Of a DNA stretch of 23,405 bases, positions 14,315 to 22,566 are shown in pieces (the stretch's first letter is position 1; every line of letters begins with the position of its first letter). The DNA is from a virus: the IMG/VR virus record IMGVR_UViG_3300005912_000454, positions 1-23,405 of that record; one strand, written 5' to 3'. The notes under the pieces are model-generated. The model made no database searches. It was not told the DNA's origin and saw only the letters and a list, made by a program, of their open reading frames with translations. The position numbers and the translations under genes were made by a program.

Positions 14315-14800
14315 ATGGCTGACTATAAATCTCTCTATCAAGAGGTCATCCTCGATCACAACAAGAAGCCGCGTAATTACGGTACCCTCGACCAAGCAAG
14401 TCACTCTGCGGCAGGCCATAACCCGCTGTGTGGTGATCACATTAAAGTGGCACTCAATCTTGAACACGAGTGCATATCCTGTATAGTATTTCAGGGAGAA
14501 TCATGTGCGATCTGCAAAGCGTCAGCGTCAATGATGACGACAGCCATTAAAGGTAAGTCCCGTACTGACGCAGAAGTTCTGATTCAGGAATTTCTTGCCA
14601 TGGCTACTGGAAAACTCAGCCTTGACAAACTAAATCACATTGGACGGCTTGCGGTGTTTGCAGGTGTGTGCGACTTGCCTACACGTGTTAAGTGTGCAAT
14701 ACTGCCGTGGCACACGCTTCATGCCGCATTTAACTCAATTAACAGCACATCGACTGAAGCAGATGCAGACCCGATGCACGCCACAATAGGCAACGCATGA
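14315..14800 (+). CDS. sufU: SUF-type Fe-S scaffold / sulfur acceptor SufU
   Basis: A 161-residue IscU-fold protein of the SufU subtype. Zinc/cluster ligands are visible: C39 with D41 (P-L-C-G-D), C64 (G-E-S-C-A-I-C) and C127 (R-V-K-C-A-I-L-P-W-H-T-L). The extra segment between the second and third ligand and the absence of L-P-P-V-K separate it from the IscU at 11244. In Gram-positive bacteria SufU accepts sulfur from SufS; no SufS is present here. Base composition is visibly richer in G and C than the surrounding phage genes, as is the following nfu, suggesting recent joint acquisition. The Ser/Thr/Asp C-terminal tail is not part of the core fold. Confidence 0.85.
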   Translation: MADYKSLYQEVILDHNKKPRNYGTLDQASHSAAGHNPLCGDHIKVALNLEHECISCIVFQGESCAICKASASMMTTAIKGKSRTDAEVLIQEFLAMATGKLSLDKLNHIGRLAVFAGVCDLPTRVKCAILPWHTLHAAFNSINSTSTEADADPMHATIGNA

Positions 14801-14828
14801 TGTAATGCCGAATTTTTAGGGGGTTAAG

Positions 14829-15383
14829 ATGCCGAAAATAGCAGAAATTGAAGACACACCCAATCCGAACGCGGTGAAGTTTATTCTTAAAGAACCGCTG
14901 ACTTGGGGGATAACACACTCGTACGACAACGCCGAGCAGGCGCAGGATGATACCCTTGCCTCCACACTATTCGATATCGAACACGTGACCAATGTGTTTT
15001 ACATCGATCGCTGGCTCACGGTCACACAGGACGGTGAAGCCGACTGGCCAGAATTAGTTCGTAAAGTCGCCGTGCCGATTCGAGCCGCACCAGCGGCAGA
15101 GGAGCAATCTGCTACCACTGTTGCGGCCTCTGCTGATACTGACCTAAGCCCTGAGGATCAGCGGCGCCTTGATGTGATCAACGTGATGTTGGACGAGCAG
15201 ATCCGTCCTTCGCTACAAGGTGATGGCGGCGATCTAAAAATACTTGATCTCAACGGTAACCAGCTAACAGTACACTACCAAGGTGCATGCGGAACCTGTC
15301 CGTCCTCAATAGCAGGAACGTTGCGTGGCATCGAGAATCTACTTCGATCAATTGAACCTGATATCGAACTTGTAGCTGTTTAA
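14829..15383 (+). CDS. nfu: Nfu-type Fe-S carrier (Nfu N-terminal domain plus NifU C-terminal domain)
   Basis: A 184-residue two-domain protein. Residues ~5-85 are the Nfu N-terminal domain, beginning with the characteristic T-P-N-P-N-A-V-K-F. A Pro/Ala/Thr-rich linker follows, and residues ~110-180 are the NifU C-terminal domain with G-D-G-G-D-L and the cluster-binding C154-G-T-C157 (C-x2-C). This arrangement is typical of alphaproteobacterial and mitochondrial Nfu, which carry [4Fe-4S] clusters to target enzymes. AGGGGG before the ATG gives a strong RBS. The gene shares the raised GC content and codon choice (GCG, CTC, CGC) of sufU just upstream, so the two probably travelled together. Confidence 0.92.
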   Translation: MPKIAEIEDTPNPNAVKFILKEPLTWGITHSYDNAEQAQDDTLASTLFDIEHVTNVFYIDRWLTVTQDGEADWPELVRKVAVPIRAAPAAEEQSATTVAASADTDLSPEDQRRLDVINVMLDEQIRPSLQGDGGDLKILDLNGNQLTVHYQGACGTCPSSIAGTLRGIENLLRSIEPDIELVAV

Positions 15384-15408
15384 GTTATTAACTCTGACAA
15401 AATAATAG

Positions 15409-15436
15409 TTGACATTATTAAAAAATCGTGTAAAAT
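15409..15436 (+). promoter_or_regulatory. Sigma70-like early promoter
   Basis: TTGACA (15409-15414) and TAAAAT (15431-15436) are separated by 16 bases. The element lies in the 108-base gap after nfu and drives the nuclease gene at 15492. Its TTGACATTA and GTGTA resemble the promoter before iscU. Confidence 0.7.
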
Positions 15437-15491
15437 TGTATTAAATAGAACTTATCCTACGTAGTAACACATTAAAAATCAAGGACACTGC

Positions 15492-16175
15492 ATGATAACA
15501 AATAAATTTGATTATAAAGAGTTAACTAGAACAACCACAGAACATCAACGGTTGTATCAATGTCCAGATGGTAATGCTGTTCCTAGTGTAACAACTATCT
15601 TAGATAAAACAAAATCAGCAGAAAAAACTAAAGCATTAGCAAATTGGCGTAGGAGCATAGGTGAAGCAAAAGCAACTGAAATAGTTACTGAAGCCGCCAA
15701 CAGAGGAACACGTATGCACACTTACTTAGAAAATTATGTTCTAGGTGAAGAACTAAAAGAGACAGTGTCTAATCCTTATGCTCAACAGAGTCTAGACATG
15801 GCTAAGATTGTTATTAAAGAAGGTCTATCAAATGTAGATGAGTATTGGGGGACTGAAGTTGCTTTATACTTTCCGGAAATTTATGCAGGTACAACTGACC
15901 TAGTAGGTGTACACAAAGGTGACGATGCAATACTTGATTTTAAACAATCAAACAAACCAAAGAAGCGTGAATGGATTGAAGATTACTTTCTTCAACTAGT
16001 AGCCTACGCAGAAGCACACAACGAAGTGTACGGAACTAATATACGCAAAGGTGTAGTACTGATGTGTACCAAGGACTATAAATACCAAGAGTTCATAACA
16101 GAAGGCGTAGAATGGGATATGTGGAAACAGAAATGGTGGGACCGGGTAGAGCAATACTATAAAAAACATAGATGA
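15492..16175 (+). CDS. PD-(D/E)XK superfamily exonuclease
   Basis: A 227-residue nuclease-like protein. Motifs in order: R-G-T-R-M-H (71-76), E122 (T-E-V-A-L-Y), the metal-binding D136 (A-G-T-T-D-L-V), D149-F-K151 (I-L-D-F-K, the D-x-K signature) and Q168-L-V-A-Y172 (the Q-x3-Y helix). The pattern resembles RecB/Cas4/MGME1-type exonucleases found in phages. It lacks the four-cysteine Fe-S cluster of Cas4, having only two cysteines. The likely role is DNA processing in replication or recombination, or host DNA degradation. AAGGA lies six bases before the ATG, and an early promoter precedes it. Confidence 0.85.
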   Translation: MITNKFDYKELTRTTTEHQRLYQCPDGNAVPSVTTILDKTKSAEKTKALANWRRSIGEAKATEIVTEAANRGTRMHTYLENYVLGEELKETVSNPYAQQSLDMAKIVIKEGLSNVDEYWGTEVALYFPEIYAGTTDLVGVHKGDDAILDFKQSNKPKKREWIEDYFLQLVAYAEAHNEVYGTNIRKGVVLMCTKDYKYQEFITEGVEWDMWKQKWWDRVEQYYKKHR

Positions 16176-16696
16176 TTAAGTTTGCATTTGGGTGTAGTCA
16201 CACTGCCGGAGTTGGTGTAGAATTACATGAGGCGTTTCCTAATCTTCTTAATGCAACTAACTACGGAGTTGAAGGAATCAGTGCTAACTTTCTTGCCAGA
16301 CATCTAATAGAAAAAGTACAAGAACAAAAGCCAGATGTAATTTATATTCTTTGGCCTGATTGGTCCCGCTTTGAATATATAGATAACGACGGTAATACAC
16401 AACAGTCACTTCCTACAGATACTAATCGAATTCATTTTATGGAAACTGCTACTGACGATTGGTTAAAGAGCAATTTTAAAAAAGTTGTTGATAGCGTGCA
16501 TACCTATTGCGTAGATAACAAAATTACGTTGATAGATGCAACACTGTATGATCTTATACCGTTTATTAATCATGCAGACAAATGGCCCGTATCTAAATTA
16601 GGACATCACTATAGCGAAATTTGGCATCAATGGGTAGCTGACATTTTTAATAACGCATTACAAAATAATACAAGATTTCCACTTAATAATGAATAA
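16172..16696 (+). CDS. Compact SGNH-like protein
   Basis: A 174-residue protein with an ATGA overlap with the nuclease gene. It has the nucleophile-type motif F-G-C-S-H (candidate S9), a Gly block (N-Y-G-V-E-G-I-S-A-N), the strand I-Y-I-L-W-P-D-W-S-R-F, and a C-terminal G-H-H-Y-S-E-I-W-H (144-152) in the position of the catalytic His block. It is the shortest of the four SGNH-like proteins and looks like a minimal catalytic core. There is no signal peptide. Function and substrate are unknown; a virion or cell-surface carbohydrate esterase is one possibility. Confidence 0.6.
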   Translation: MIKFAFGCSHTAGVGVELHEAFPNLLNATNYGVEGISANFLARHLIEKVQEQKPDVIYILWPDWSRFEYIDNDGNTQQSLPTDTNRIHFMETATDDWLKSNFKKVVDSVHTYCVDNKITLIDATLYDLIPFINHADKWPVSKLGHHYSEIWHQWVADIFNNALQNNTRFPLNNE

Positions 16697-16702
16697 ACAT
16701 AA

Positions 16703-17062
16703 ATGATTGACATACTATTTGCTCTCGTCGTTAAACACTGTATAATTGATTTAGGATTACAGAGCCAACTCCTTGCCAACAAAACACATAAAAAAGTGTT
16801 TTATTTTGGATGTCACGAACATTATATACATCATGCTATAGGAACATTTGTAGCACTGTATTTTTTTACAGATATATCAATAGTACTATTAGCAAGTGTT
16901 ATAGATTACCTAGCACACTGGCATATCGACTTTGCAAAACATAATCTAAATAATTGGTTAGAATATACTAGAAAAGATAAACTTTTTTGGTGGGTAGCAG
17001 TAGTTGATCAGTTGTTACATTTCTTAACTTACTATCTTTTGGTCCTCTATGTTATTTCCTAG
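16703..17062 (+). CDS. DUF3307-like integral membrane protein
   Basis: A 119-residue protein with about four hydrophobic segments and conserved-looking charged residues inside or next to them: K-H-C-I-I-D-L-G-L-Q near the start, H-E-H-Y-I-H-H-A, L-A-H-W-H-I-D, and V-D-Q-L-L-H-F at the end. This pattern of membrane-embedded H and D residues resembles DUF3307 family proteins, whose function is unknown. The gene follows the SGNH-like gene by six bases. A late promoter overlaps its stop codon. A metal-dependent membrane role is possible but unsupported. Confidence 0.55.
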   Translation: MIDILFALVVKHCIIDLGLQSQLLANKTHKKVFYFGCHEHYIHHAIGTFVALYFFTDISIVLLASVIDYLAHWHIDFAKHNLNNWLEYTRKDKLFWWVAVVDQLLHFLTYYLLVLYVIS

Positions 17063-17069
17063 ATAAATA
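17062..17069 (+). promoter_or_regulatory. T4-type late promoter for the tail spike gene
   Basis: GATAAATA, a seven-of-eight match to TATAAATA, overlaps the stop codon of the membrane protein gene and lies 28 bases before the tail spike ATG. Confidence 0.6.
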
Positions 17070-17097
17070 TACTGATAACAATGGAACTTTAAAAAAG

Positions 17098-18675
17098 ATG
17101 GCTACAGTACAAATCTCAAGAATACAGCATAGACAAGGTCTAGCAGAAAACTTACCTCAACTAGCAGGTGGTGAATTAGGCTGGAGTATAGATAATAGAC
17201 AGTTATATATTGGTAACGGAACCATTGCAAATGGTGCACCGGTAGTTGGTAACACAGAGATACTAACTCAATTCTCAGATATCGTTCAACTAGCAGATAC
17301 TTACACATATAAAGGTGATGCCGCAGGATACACATCCAAGACAGGAGCATTAACAAGTACACCTGTAACAAGAACATTACAAGGTAAATTAGATGACTTT
17401 GTATCAGTAAAAGACTTTGGCGCAGTAGGTGACGGAGTTACAAATGATACACTTGCGATTAATAGAGCATTGTATGAAATATTCTGTCGTGAAGTAAACC
17501 CAGAAGTACGAAGAGGCTTGTATTTTCCAGCAGGAACATATCTAACAAATGATACAATATTAATTCCACCTTATGCTAAGATATGGGGAGAAGGAATGCA
17601 CTCAACAGTGATCAAACTAGATGTTGATCCATCGAGTACTATTGCAACATATATGGCTAGAACAACAGACAGTCTACAACAAACAGGAATTAACATTGGT
17701 ACTAACTCAGCAATAACACCTAAGAATGTTGAAATATCATCACTGACATTTGAAGCCGCTGAGATTACTAATATCTTTTTAGTAGAATCAATTGATCAAA
17801 TGTATTTTGATTCAGTAGGTTTTAAAGGAACACTAACATCCGCAGATTTAAATGTAGCTACAGATGATGCAAGTTGTGTACGAGTTAATGGAACAAGTGC
17901 AAACATTTCACGTGCAGTAACATTTGATAAATGTGCATTTACTAATATGACTTACGCATTTAAAATTGATGAACGTTGTCAAGGATGGACAGTAAGTAAC
18001 TCAAAATTTGAAACACTATACAATGGTGTAGTTTTAGGTACTTCACTAGTTGACGGTGGACCAGTCGGCTTCCGTACAGTACATAACTTCTTTGATGAAA
18101 TTTATGGTTCAGCAATTGTTTATGATCTAGTTAGCACTTGTGCTACTGCTCATAACATATTCTTAGATAATTGTGGTAAACAATTCGGTGCAAGTCCACA
18201 GGTACCAGTAATTGATTTTAATACTAATAATAATATATCAATTGGTGATATGTTTGAACGTAGTGATGCTGATAGTTTAACATTCCCAAGAATTGATGTA
18301 GGCACAACAACATCAATTGGTTTAGACAATACTAAACAAATTCAGTTAGGTAGTTTTGTTCGTGAAAGTGGTAAAACTGCTACACTAACAGATAATACAG
18401 CAGTTGCGGCATCAGTATTCACAGTGGCATCTGGAGATATAACAGCTTGGTCAATGGATTATACTATAACAAGAGGATCTAACATAAGACATGGTAAAAT
18501 GGCAGTACGCAATGCGTCTTCTCCGAGTTACTCAGATGAATATGTTGAAGATGCATCAACAGGTGTTACCTTAACAGTTGTTAATACATCAGGCACAACA
18601 TATGCTTTGCAATATGTATCAACTAGTACAGGTAGTAACGCTACATTAACTTACAGTCTAACACAGTTAGGATAG
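17098..18675 (+). CDS. Tail fibre/spike with Mtd-like N-terminal domain and pectate-lyase-type beta helix
   Basis: A 525-residue structural protein. Residues ~4-45 (I-S-R-I-Q-H-R-Q-G then A-G-G-E-L-G-W and Q-L-Y-I-G-N-G-T) match the N-terminal repeat of phage fibres related to the major tropism determinant N domain, used for virion attachment. From residue ~100, D-F-V-S-V-K-D-F-G-A-V-G-D-G-V-T-N-D introduces a pectate-lyase superfamily right-handed beta helix to about residue 390. The C-terminal ~130 residues are Thr/Ser/Gly-rich beta structure, perhaps receptor-binding. It is likely involved in host recognition and possibly surface polysaccharide degradation. Its own late promoter fits virion expression. 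Confidence 0.85.
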   Translation: MATVQISRIQHRQGLAENLPQLAGGELGWSIDNRQLYIGNGTIANGAPVVGNTEILTQFSDIVQLADTYTYKGDAAGYTSKTGALTSTPVTRTLQGKLDDFVSVKDFGAVGDGVTNDTLAINRALYEIFCREVNPEVRRGLYFPAGTYLTNDTILIPPYAKIWGEGMHSTVIKLDVDPSSTIATYMARTTDSLQQTGINIGTNSAITPKNVEISSLTFEAAEITNIFLVESIDQMYFDSVGFKGTLTSADLNVATDDASCVRVNGTSANISRAVTFDKCAFTNMTYAFKIDERCQGWTVSNSKFETLYNGVVLGTSLVDGGPVGFRTVHNFFDEIYGSAIVYDLVSTCATAHNIFLDNCGKQFGASPQVPVIDFNTNNNISIGDMFERSDADSLTFPRIDVGTTTSIGLDNTKQIQLGSFVRESGKTATLTDNTAVAASVFTVASGDITAWSMDYTITRGSNIRHGKMAVRNASSPSYSDEYVEDASTGVTLTVVNTSGTTYALQYVSTSTGSNATLTYSLTQLG

Positions 18676-18676
18676 T

Positions 18677-19114
18677 ATGTGGCCCGTCGGCTATGAAGAA
18701 CGGCTCCAATCCTGGGTTCAACTCAGACAAGATTGTGAAAACAAATCCCTTAAAGCACAACTTAACCAAATAGCAGGATGGTGGGGTCATGCTCCTCGAG
18801 TAAAAAATGTATTACATTGGCAGGATAAAACAACCTGGCCAACCCCCTGGGAACTTTTGGCAGATAATAACTTCGATGAGCTTGCTATTTCCTTAGGAAT
18901 GTCATATACTTTATTGATGCTAGAAAGTAATAATACCACAGTTGAGATTGTACAAGCAAAGGACATCTCCGCTAACGAGTATAATTTAGTTATGGTTGAC
19001 AATCAGAAATATATACTTAATTATGATCCGTGGTTAGCAATAAATAGCGAGCAGGTAGATTTTAAAATATTAAATACAGTTGGCAGTGATCAACTATTAC
19101 AAAAAATAGGATAG
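18677..19114 (+). CDS. Hypothetical protein next to the tail spike
   Basis: A 145-residue Trp-rich protein whose ATG follows the tail spike stop after a single base, so the two are probably cotranslated. It starts M-W-P-V-G-Y and contains W-P-T-P-W-E-L-L-A-D and a beta-rich second half (Y-N-L-V-M-V-D-N-Q-K-Y-I-L-N-Y). No signal peptide, membrane segment or known motif is visible. Position suggests a tail accessory or chaperone role, but this is inferred from context only. Confidence 0.6.
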   Translation: MWPVGYEERLQSWVQLRQDCENKSLKAQLNQIAGWWGHAPRVKNVLHWQDKTTWPTPWELLADNNFDELAISLGMSYTLLMLESNNTTVEIVQAKDISANEYNLVMVDNQKYILNYDPWLAINSEQVDFKILNTVGSDQLLQKIG

Positions 19115-19116
19115 AG

Positions 19117-21420
19117 ATGGCAGAGATTATAGTTACTAAAAGAGACGGAAGTAAAGAACCTTTAAACATCGAAAAACTGCACAAAGTTGTAATGTGGGCA
19201 TGTGAAGGTACCACAGGTGTATCAGCCAGTGAAGTTGAGATTAAAAGTCACTTACAATTTTACAATGGTATTAAATCGTCAGACATTCAGGAAACTGTTA
19301 TTAAGTCTGCCGCTGATTTAATAACAGAAGATACTCCTAACTATCAACATGTTGCTGGTAGATTAATTAGTTATCATATTCGTAAAGATGTATATGCACA
19401 GTTTGATCCTTGGCATATTACAAAATTAGTTAAACAAAATATTGAACTTGGTCTGTATGATCCTCATCTATTAGAAGATTACACAGAAGATGAATGGGAC
19501 CAAATTAATTCATATATTAAGCACAATCGTGATGAAATGCTAACGTATGTTGCTATGGAACAATTCCGTGGTAAGTACCTCGTACAAAATCGAGTTACAG
19601 GACAAATATACGAAAGCCCACAAATGACATATATGTTAATAGCAGTAACGTTATTTTCAACTTATGCAAGAAGCTCTAGATTACAATACGTTAAAGATTA
19701 TTATGACGCAATATCAACTCATCAGATAAGTTTACCTACTCCTGTAATGGCAGGCGTAAGAACTAGTCAACGACAGTTTAGTTCATGTGTACTAATTGAA
19801 ACAGATGACAGTTTAGATTCTATTAATGCCACAGCGGCGAGTATTGTTAGGTATGTGTCACAGAAAGCAGGTATTGGTGTAAATGCAGGTCGAATTAGAG
19901 CTATTAAAAGTCCTATTAGGAAAGGCGATGCTTACCATACTGGTGTTATCCCATTCTTTAAATTATTTCAGGCGGCAACACGATCGTGTTCACAAGGTGG
20001 GGTAAGGAATGGCGCGGCAACCTTGTACTATCCTATATGGCATTTAGAAGTAGAGGACTTATTAGTACTTAAAAACAACAAAGGTACAGATGATAATCGT
20101 GTTCGTCATATGGATTATGGTGTGCAGTTTAATAAATTAATGTATGAAAGATTGTTAGCAGGTGGAGACATAACGTTATTCTCACCACATGATGTTCCGG
20201 GTATGTATGATGCGTTCTTCCAAGATCAAGATAAGTTTAAAGAACTATATGAAACTGCAGAACGTAATACAAAAATTCGTAAGAAAACATTAAAAGCAAT
20301 TGATTTGTTTAGTTCATTTATACAAGAACGTAAAGATACAGGTAGGATATATTTACAAAATGTTGATCATGCTAACACACACGGGTCGTTTGACCCTAAA
20401 GTAGCACCAATTAGACAAAGTAACTTATGTTGCGAAATTAATTTACCAACCAAACCGTTAAACGATTTAAATGATCCCGATGGTGAAATAGCATTATGTA
20501 CATTAAGTGCTATTAATTGGGGTGCATTCAGAGCTCCGGAAGAGATGGAAAAGGCGTGCGGGCTTGCTGTGCGAGGATTAGACGCCCTTTTAACCTATCA
20601 GAACTATCCAGTACTAGCGGCCAGAATGGCTACAGAAAACAGGCGACCTTTAGGTGTAGGCATTATTAATTTGGCATATTGGTTAGCAAAGAATGACTTT
20701 ACATACAGTGATCCTGGTTGCTTACCTGAATTAGATCGATGGGCACAGCACTGGTCATATTACCTGATTAAAGCATCTGCAGACTTAGCAGAAGAATATG
20801 GTGCTTGTCCTAAATCAGATGAAACTAAATATCATCATGGTATATTACCGGTTGACACATATAAACGAGATGTCGACGAGCTAGTACCACACAAAGATCT
20901 AGTTGATTGGTCTGGATTGCGTAAGCAACTTAAGAAGACTGGTATACGTAACTCAACACTAATGGCACTAATGCCAGCAGAGACATCTGCACAAATTAGT
21001 AACTCAACAAACGGTGTAGAACCTCCACGTAGCTATATTAGTATTAAGCAAAGTAAACACGGAGCGTTAACACAAGTAGTACCTGAGTTTAGAAGATTGA
21101 AAAACAAATACGAACTATTGTGGGATCAGAAGTCTCCAATAGGGTATTTGAAGATAATGGCTGTACTCCAAAAATATATTGACCAAGGAATATCGGTAAA
21201 TACTTCTTACAATCCAGAGCATTATGAGGATGAAAAGATCCCAATGAGTGAGCTGTTACAACACGTTATTATGTTTTATAAATACGGTGGCAAGCAGTTA
21301 TACTACAACAACACACACGATGGTCAAGGCGAAATTGATATTGACCGTGATGTAAAAGATAGTGTCGAATTTAATGAAAGTGACCTGGATGATGCAGACT
21401 GCGATAGTTGTAAACTTTAA
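19117..21420 (+). CDS. nrdA: Class Ia ribonucleotide reductase, large subunit NrdA
   Basis: A 767-residue protein, near the length of E. coli NrdA (761), which reduces ribonucleoside diphosphates to deoxy forms. Active-site residues are present: C224 (F-S-S-C-V-L), N436-x-C438-x-E440 (S-N-L-C-C-E-I), the second redox cysteine C461 (C-T-L-S-A-I-N), and the radical-transfer tyrosines Y729-Y730 (Q-L-Y-Y-N-N-T). The C-terminal shuttle cysteines are C762-x2-C765. An N-terminal ATP cone (about 1-95) suggests retained overall activity control by ATP/dATP. There is no intron or frameshift. It is paired with nrdB downstream and supplies dNTPs for phage replication; reduction depends on thioredoxin or glutaredoxin. 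Confidence 0.96.
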   Translation: MAEIIVTKRDGSKEPLNIEKLHKVVMWACEGTTGVSASEVEIKSHLQFYNGIKSSDIQETVIKSAADLITEDTPNYQHVAGRLISYHIRKDVYAQFDPWHITKLVKQNIELGLYDPHLLEDYTEDEWDQINSYIKHNRDEMLTYVAMEQFRGKYLVQNRVTGQIYESPQMTYMLIAVTLFSTYARSSRLQYVKDYYDAISTHQISLPTPVMAGVRTSQRQFSSCVLIETDDSLDSINATAASIVRYVSQKAGIGVNAGRIRAIKSPIRKGDAYHTGVIPFFKLFQAATRSCSQGGVRNGAATLYYPIWHLEVEDLLVLKNNKGTDDNRVRHMDYGVQFNKLMYERLLAGGDITLFSPHDVPGMYDAFFQDQDKFKELYETAERNTKIRKKTLKAIDLFSSFIQERKDTGRIYLQNVDHANTHGSFDPKVAPIRQSNLCCEINLPTKPLNDLNDPDGEIALCTLSAINWGAFRAPEEMEKACGLAVRGLDALLTYQNYPVLAARMATENRRPLGVGIINLAYWLAKNDFTYSDPGCLPELDRWAQHWSYYLIKASADLAEEYGACPKSDETKYHHGILPVDTYKRDVDELVPHKDLVDWSGLRKQLKKTGIRNSTLMALMPAETSAQISNSTNGVEPPRSYISIKQSKHGALTQVVPEFRRLKNKYELLWDQKSPIGYLKIMAVLQKYIDQGISVNTSYNPEHYEDEKIPMSELLQHVIMFYKYGGKQLYYNNTHDGQGEIDIDRDVKDSVEFNESDLDDADCDSCKL

Positions 21421-21444
21421 ATAACCACAATAAGAATATACTAC

Positions 21445-22566
21445 ATGAGCGTTCTAAATACAAAAACAAATCATCTTAAGAGCCTAGCATTTCTTGACAA
21501 AAGCGGTGGCCGTGGCATACAAAGATATGATACCCTGAAATATAAACAGTTTGATAAATTAACTGATCGCCAGTTAGGTTTCTTTTGGCGGCCAGAAGAA
21601 GTAGATGTAATGCGTGATAGTAAAGACTTTAAAGATCTTACACCGTATGAACAACACATCTTTACTAGTAATCTGAAACGTCAAATACTGTTAGATAGTG
21701 TTCAAGGACGTTCACCTAACTTAGCCCTATTACCTCTTGTTAGTTTACCAGAGATCGAAACCTGGATTCAGACCTGGGCATTTAACGAAACAATTCATTC
21801 ACGTTCGTACACACACATTATACGTAATGTATTTGCTGACCCATCAAAAGTATTTGATGAAATGATGAACATTGAAGAAATAATTAATTGTGGAACTGAA
21901 GTTACTAGATATTATGACGACTTAATTGAATATGGATCTTGGTATAACTTACTAGGTGAAGGAGTTCATACAGTAAATGGTAAGAAAATTACAGTCGATC
22001 GTTACGAACTTAAGAAGAAACTATGGTTATGTATCAATTCAGTTAATGCGTTAGAAGGAATACGCTTTTATGTTTCATTTGCATGTTCGTGGGCATTTGC
22101 TGAACTTAAGAAAATGGAAGGCAATGCTAAAATTATTAAACTAATTGCACGTGACGAAAATGTACATTTAGCATCAACACAGCATATGTTAAAAATGTTA
22201 CCACAAGATGACAAAGACTATATTAAAATTAAAAAAGAATGTGAACAAGAAGTAGTTGATATATTTAGAACTGCTGTTGAACAAGAAGGAGCATGGGCTA
22301 GTTACTTGTTTAAAGATGGATCAATGATTGGTCTTAACGAAGAACTACTAAAAGACTATGTAGAATGGATAGCATCAAAACGTATGAGTAGTATAGGACT
22401 TCCTCAAATTTATAAAGGTGGTTCTAACCCTCTTCCGTGGACACAGAAATGGATAGCAGGTGGTGATGTACAGGTGGCCCCTCAGCAAACTCAAATATCC
22501 TCATACACAATTGGAGCTGTCAAACAAGATGTTTCTAAAGACACATTTAAAGGACTTAGTTTATAA
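21445..22566 (+). CDS. nrdB: Class Ia ribonucleotide reductase, radical-generating subunit NrdB
   Basis: A 373-residue diiron-tyrosyl radical subunit, almost exactly E. coli NrdB size. Metal ligands and radical residue fall at the E. coli positions: D84, E115, H118, the radical Y122 (E-T-I-H-S-R-S-Y), E204, E238 and H241. This is therefore a conventional tyrosyl-radical enzyme, not a Tyr-lacking Ic-type variant. It lies 24 bases after nrdA in the same operon. It needs iron, which may connect to the Fe-S gene set upstream, though its cofactor is not an Fe-S cluster. The stop directly abuts the following ORF start. Confidence 0.96.
   Translation: MSVLNTKTNHLKSLAFLDKSGGRGIQRYDTLKYKQFDKLTDRQLGFFWRPEEVDVMRDSKDFKDLTPYEQHIFTSNLKRQILLDSVQGRSPNLALLPLVSLPEIETWIQTWAFNETIHSRSYTHIIRNVFADPSKVFDEMMNIEEIINCGTEVTRYYDDLIEYGSWYNLLGEGVHTVNGKKITVDRYELKKKLWLCINSVNALEGIRFYVSFACSWAFAELKKMEGNAKIIKLIARDENVHLASTQHMLKMLPQDDKDYIKIKKECEQEVVDIFRTAVEQEGAWASYLFKDGSMIGLNEELLKDYVEWIASKRMSSIGLPQIYKGGSNPLPWTQKWIAGGDVQVAPQQTQISSYTIGAVKQDVSKDTFKGLSL

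Noticed and set aside
15492-16175. Cas4-like CRISPR adaptation nuclease
   Set aside because: Only two cysteines, no four-Cys Fe-S cluster, and no CRISPR repeats or other cas genes in the window.
19117-22566. Group I intron or intein in nrdA or nrdB, as in T4
   Set aside because: Both reading frames are continuous, of normal length, and all motifs are evenly spaced.
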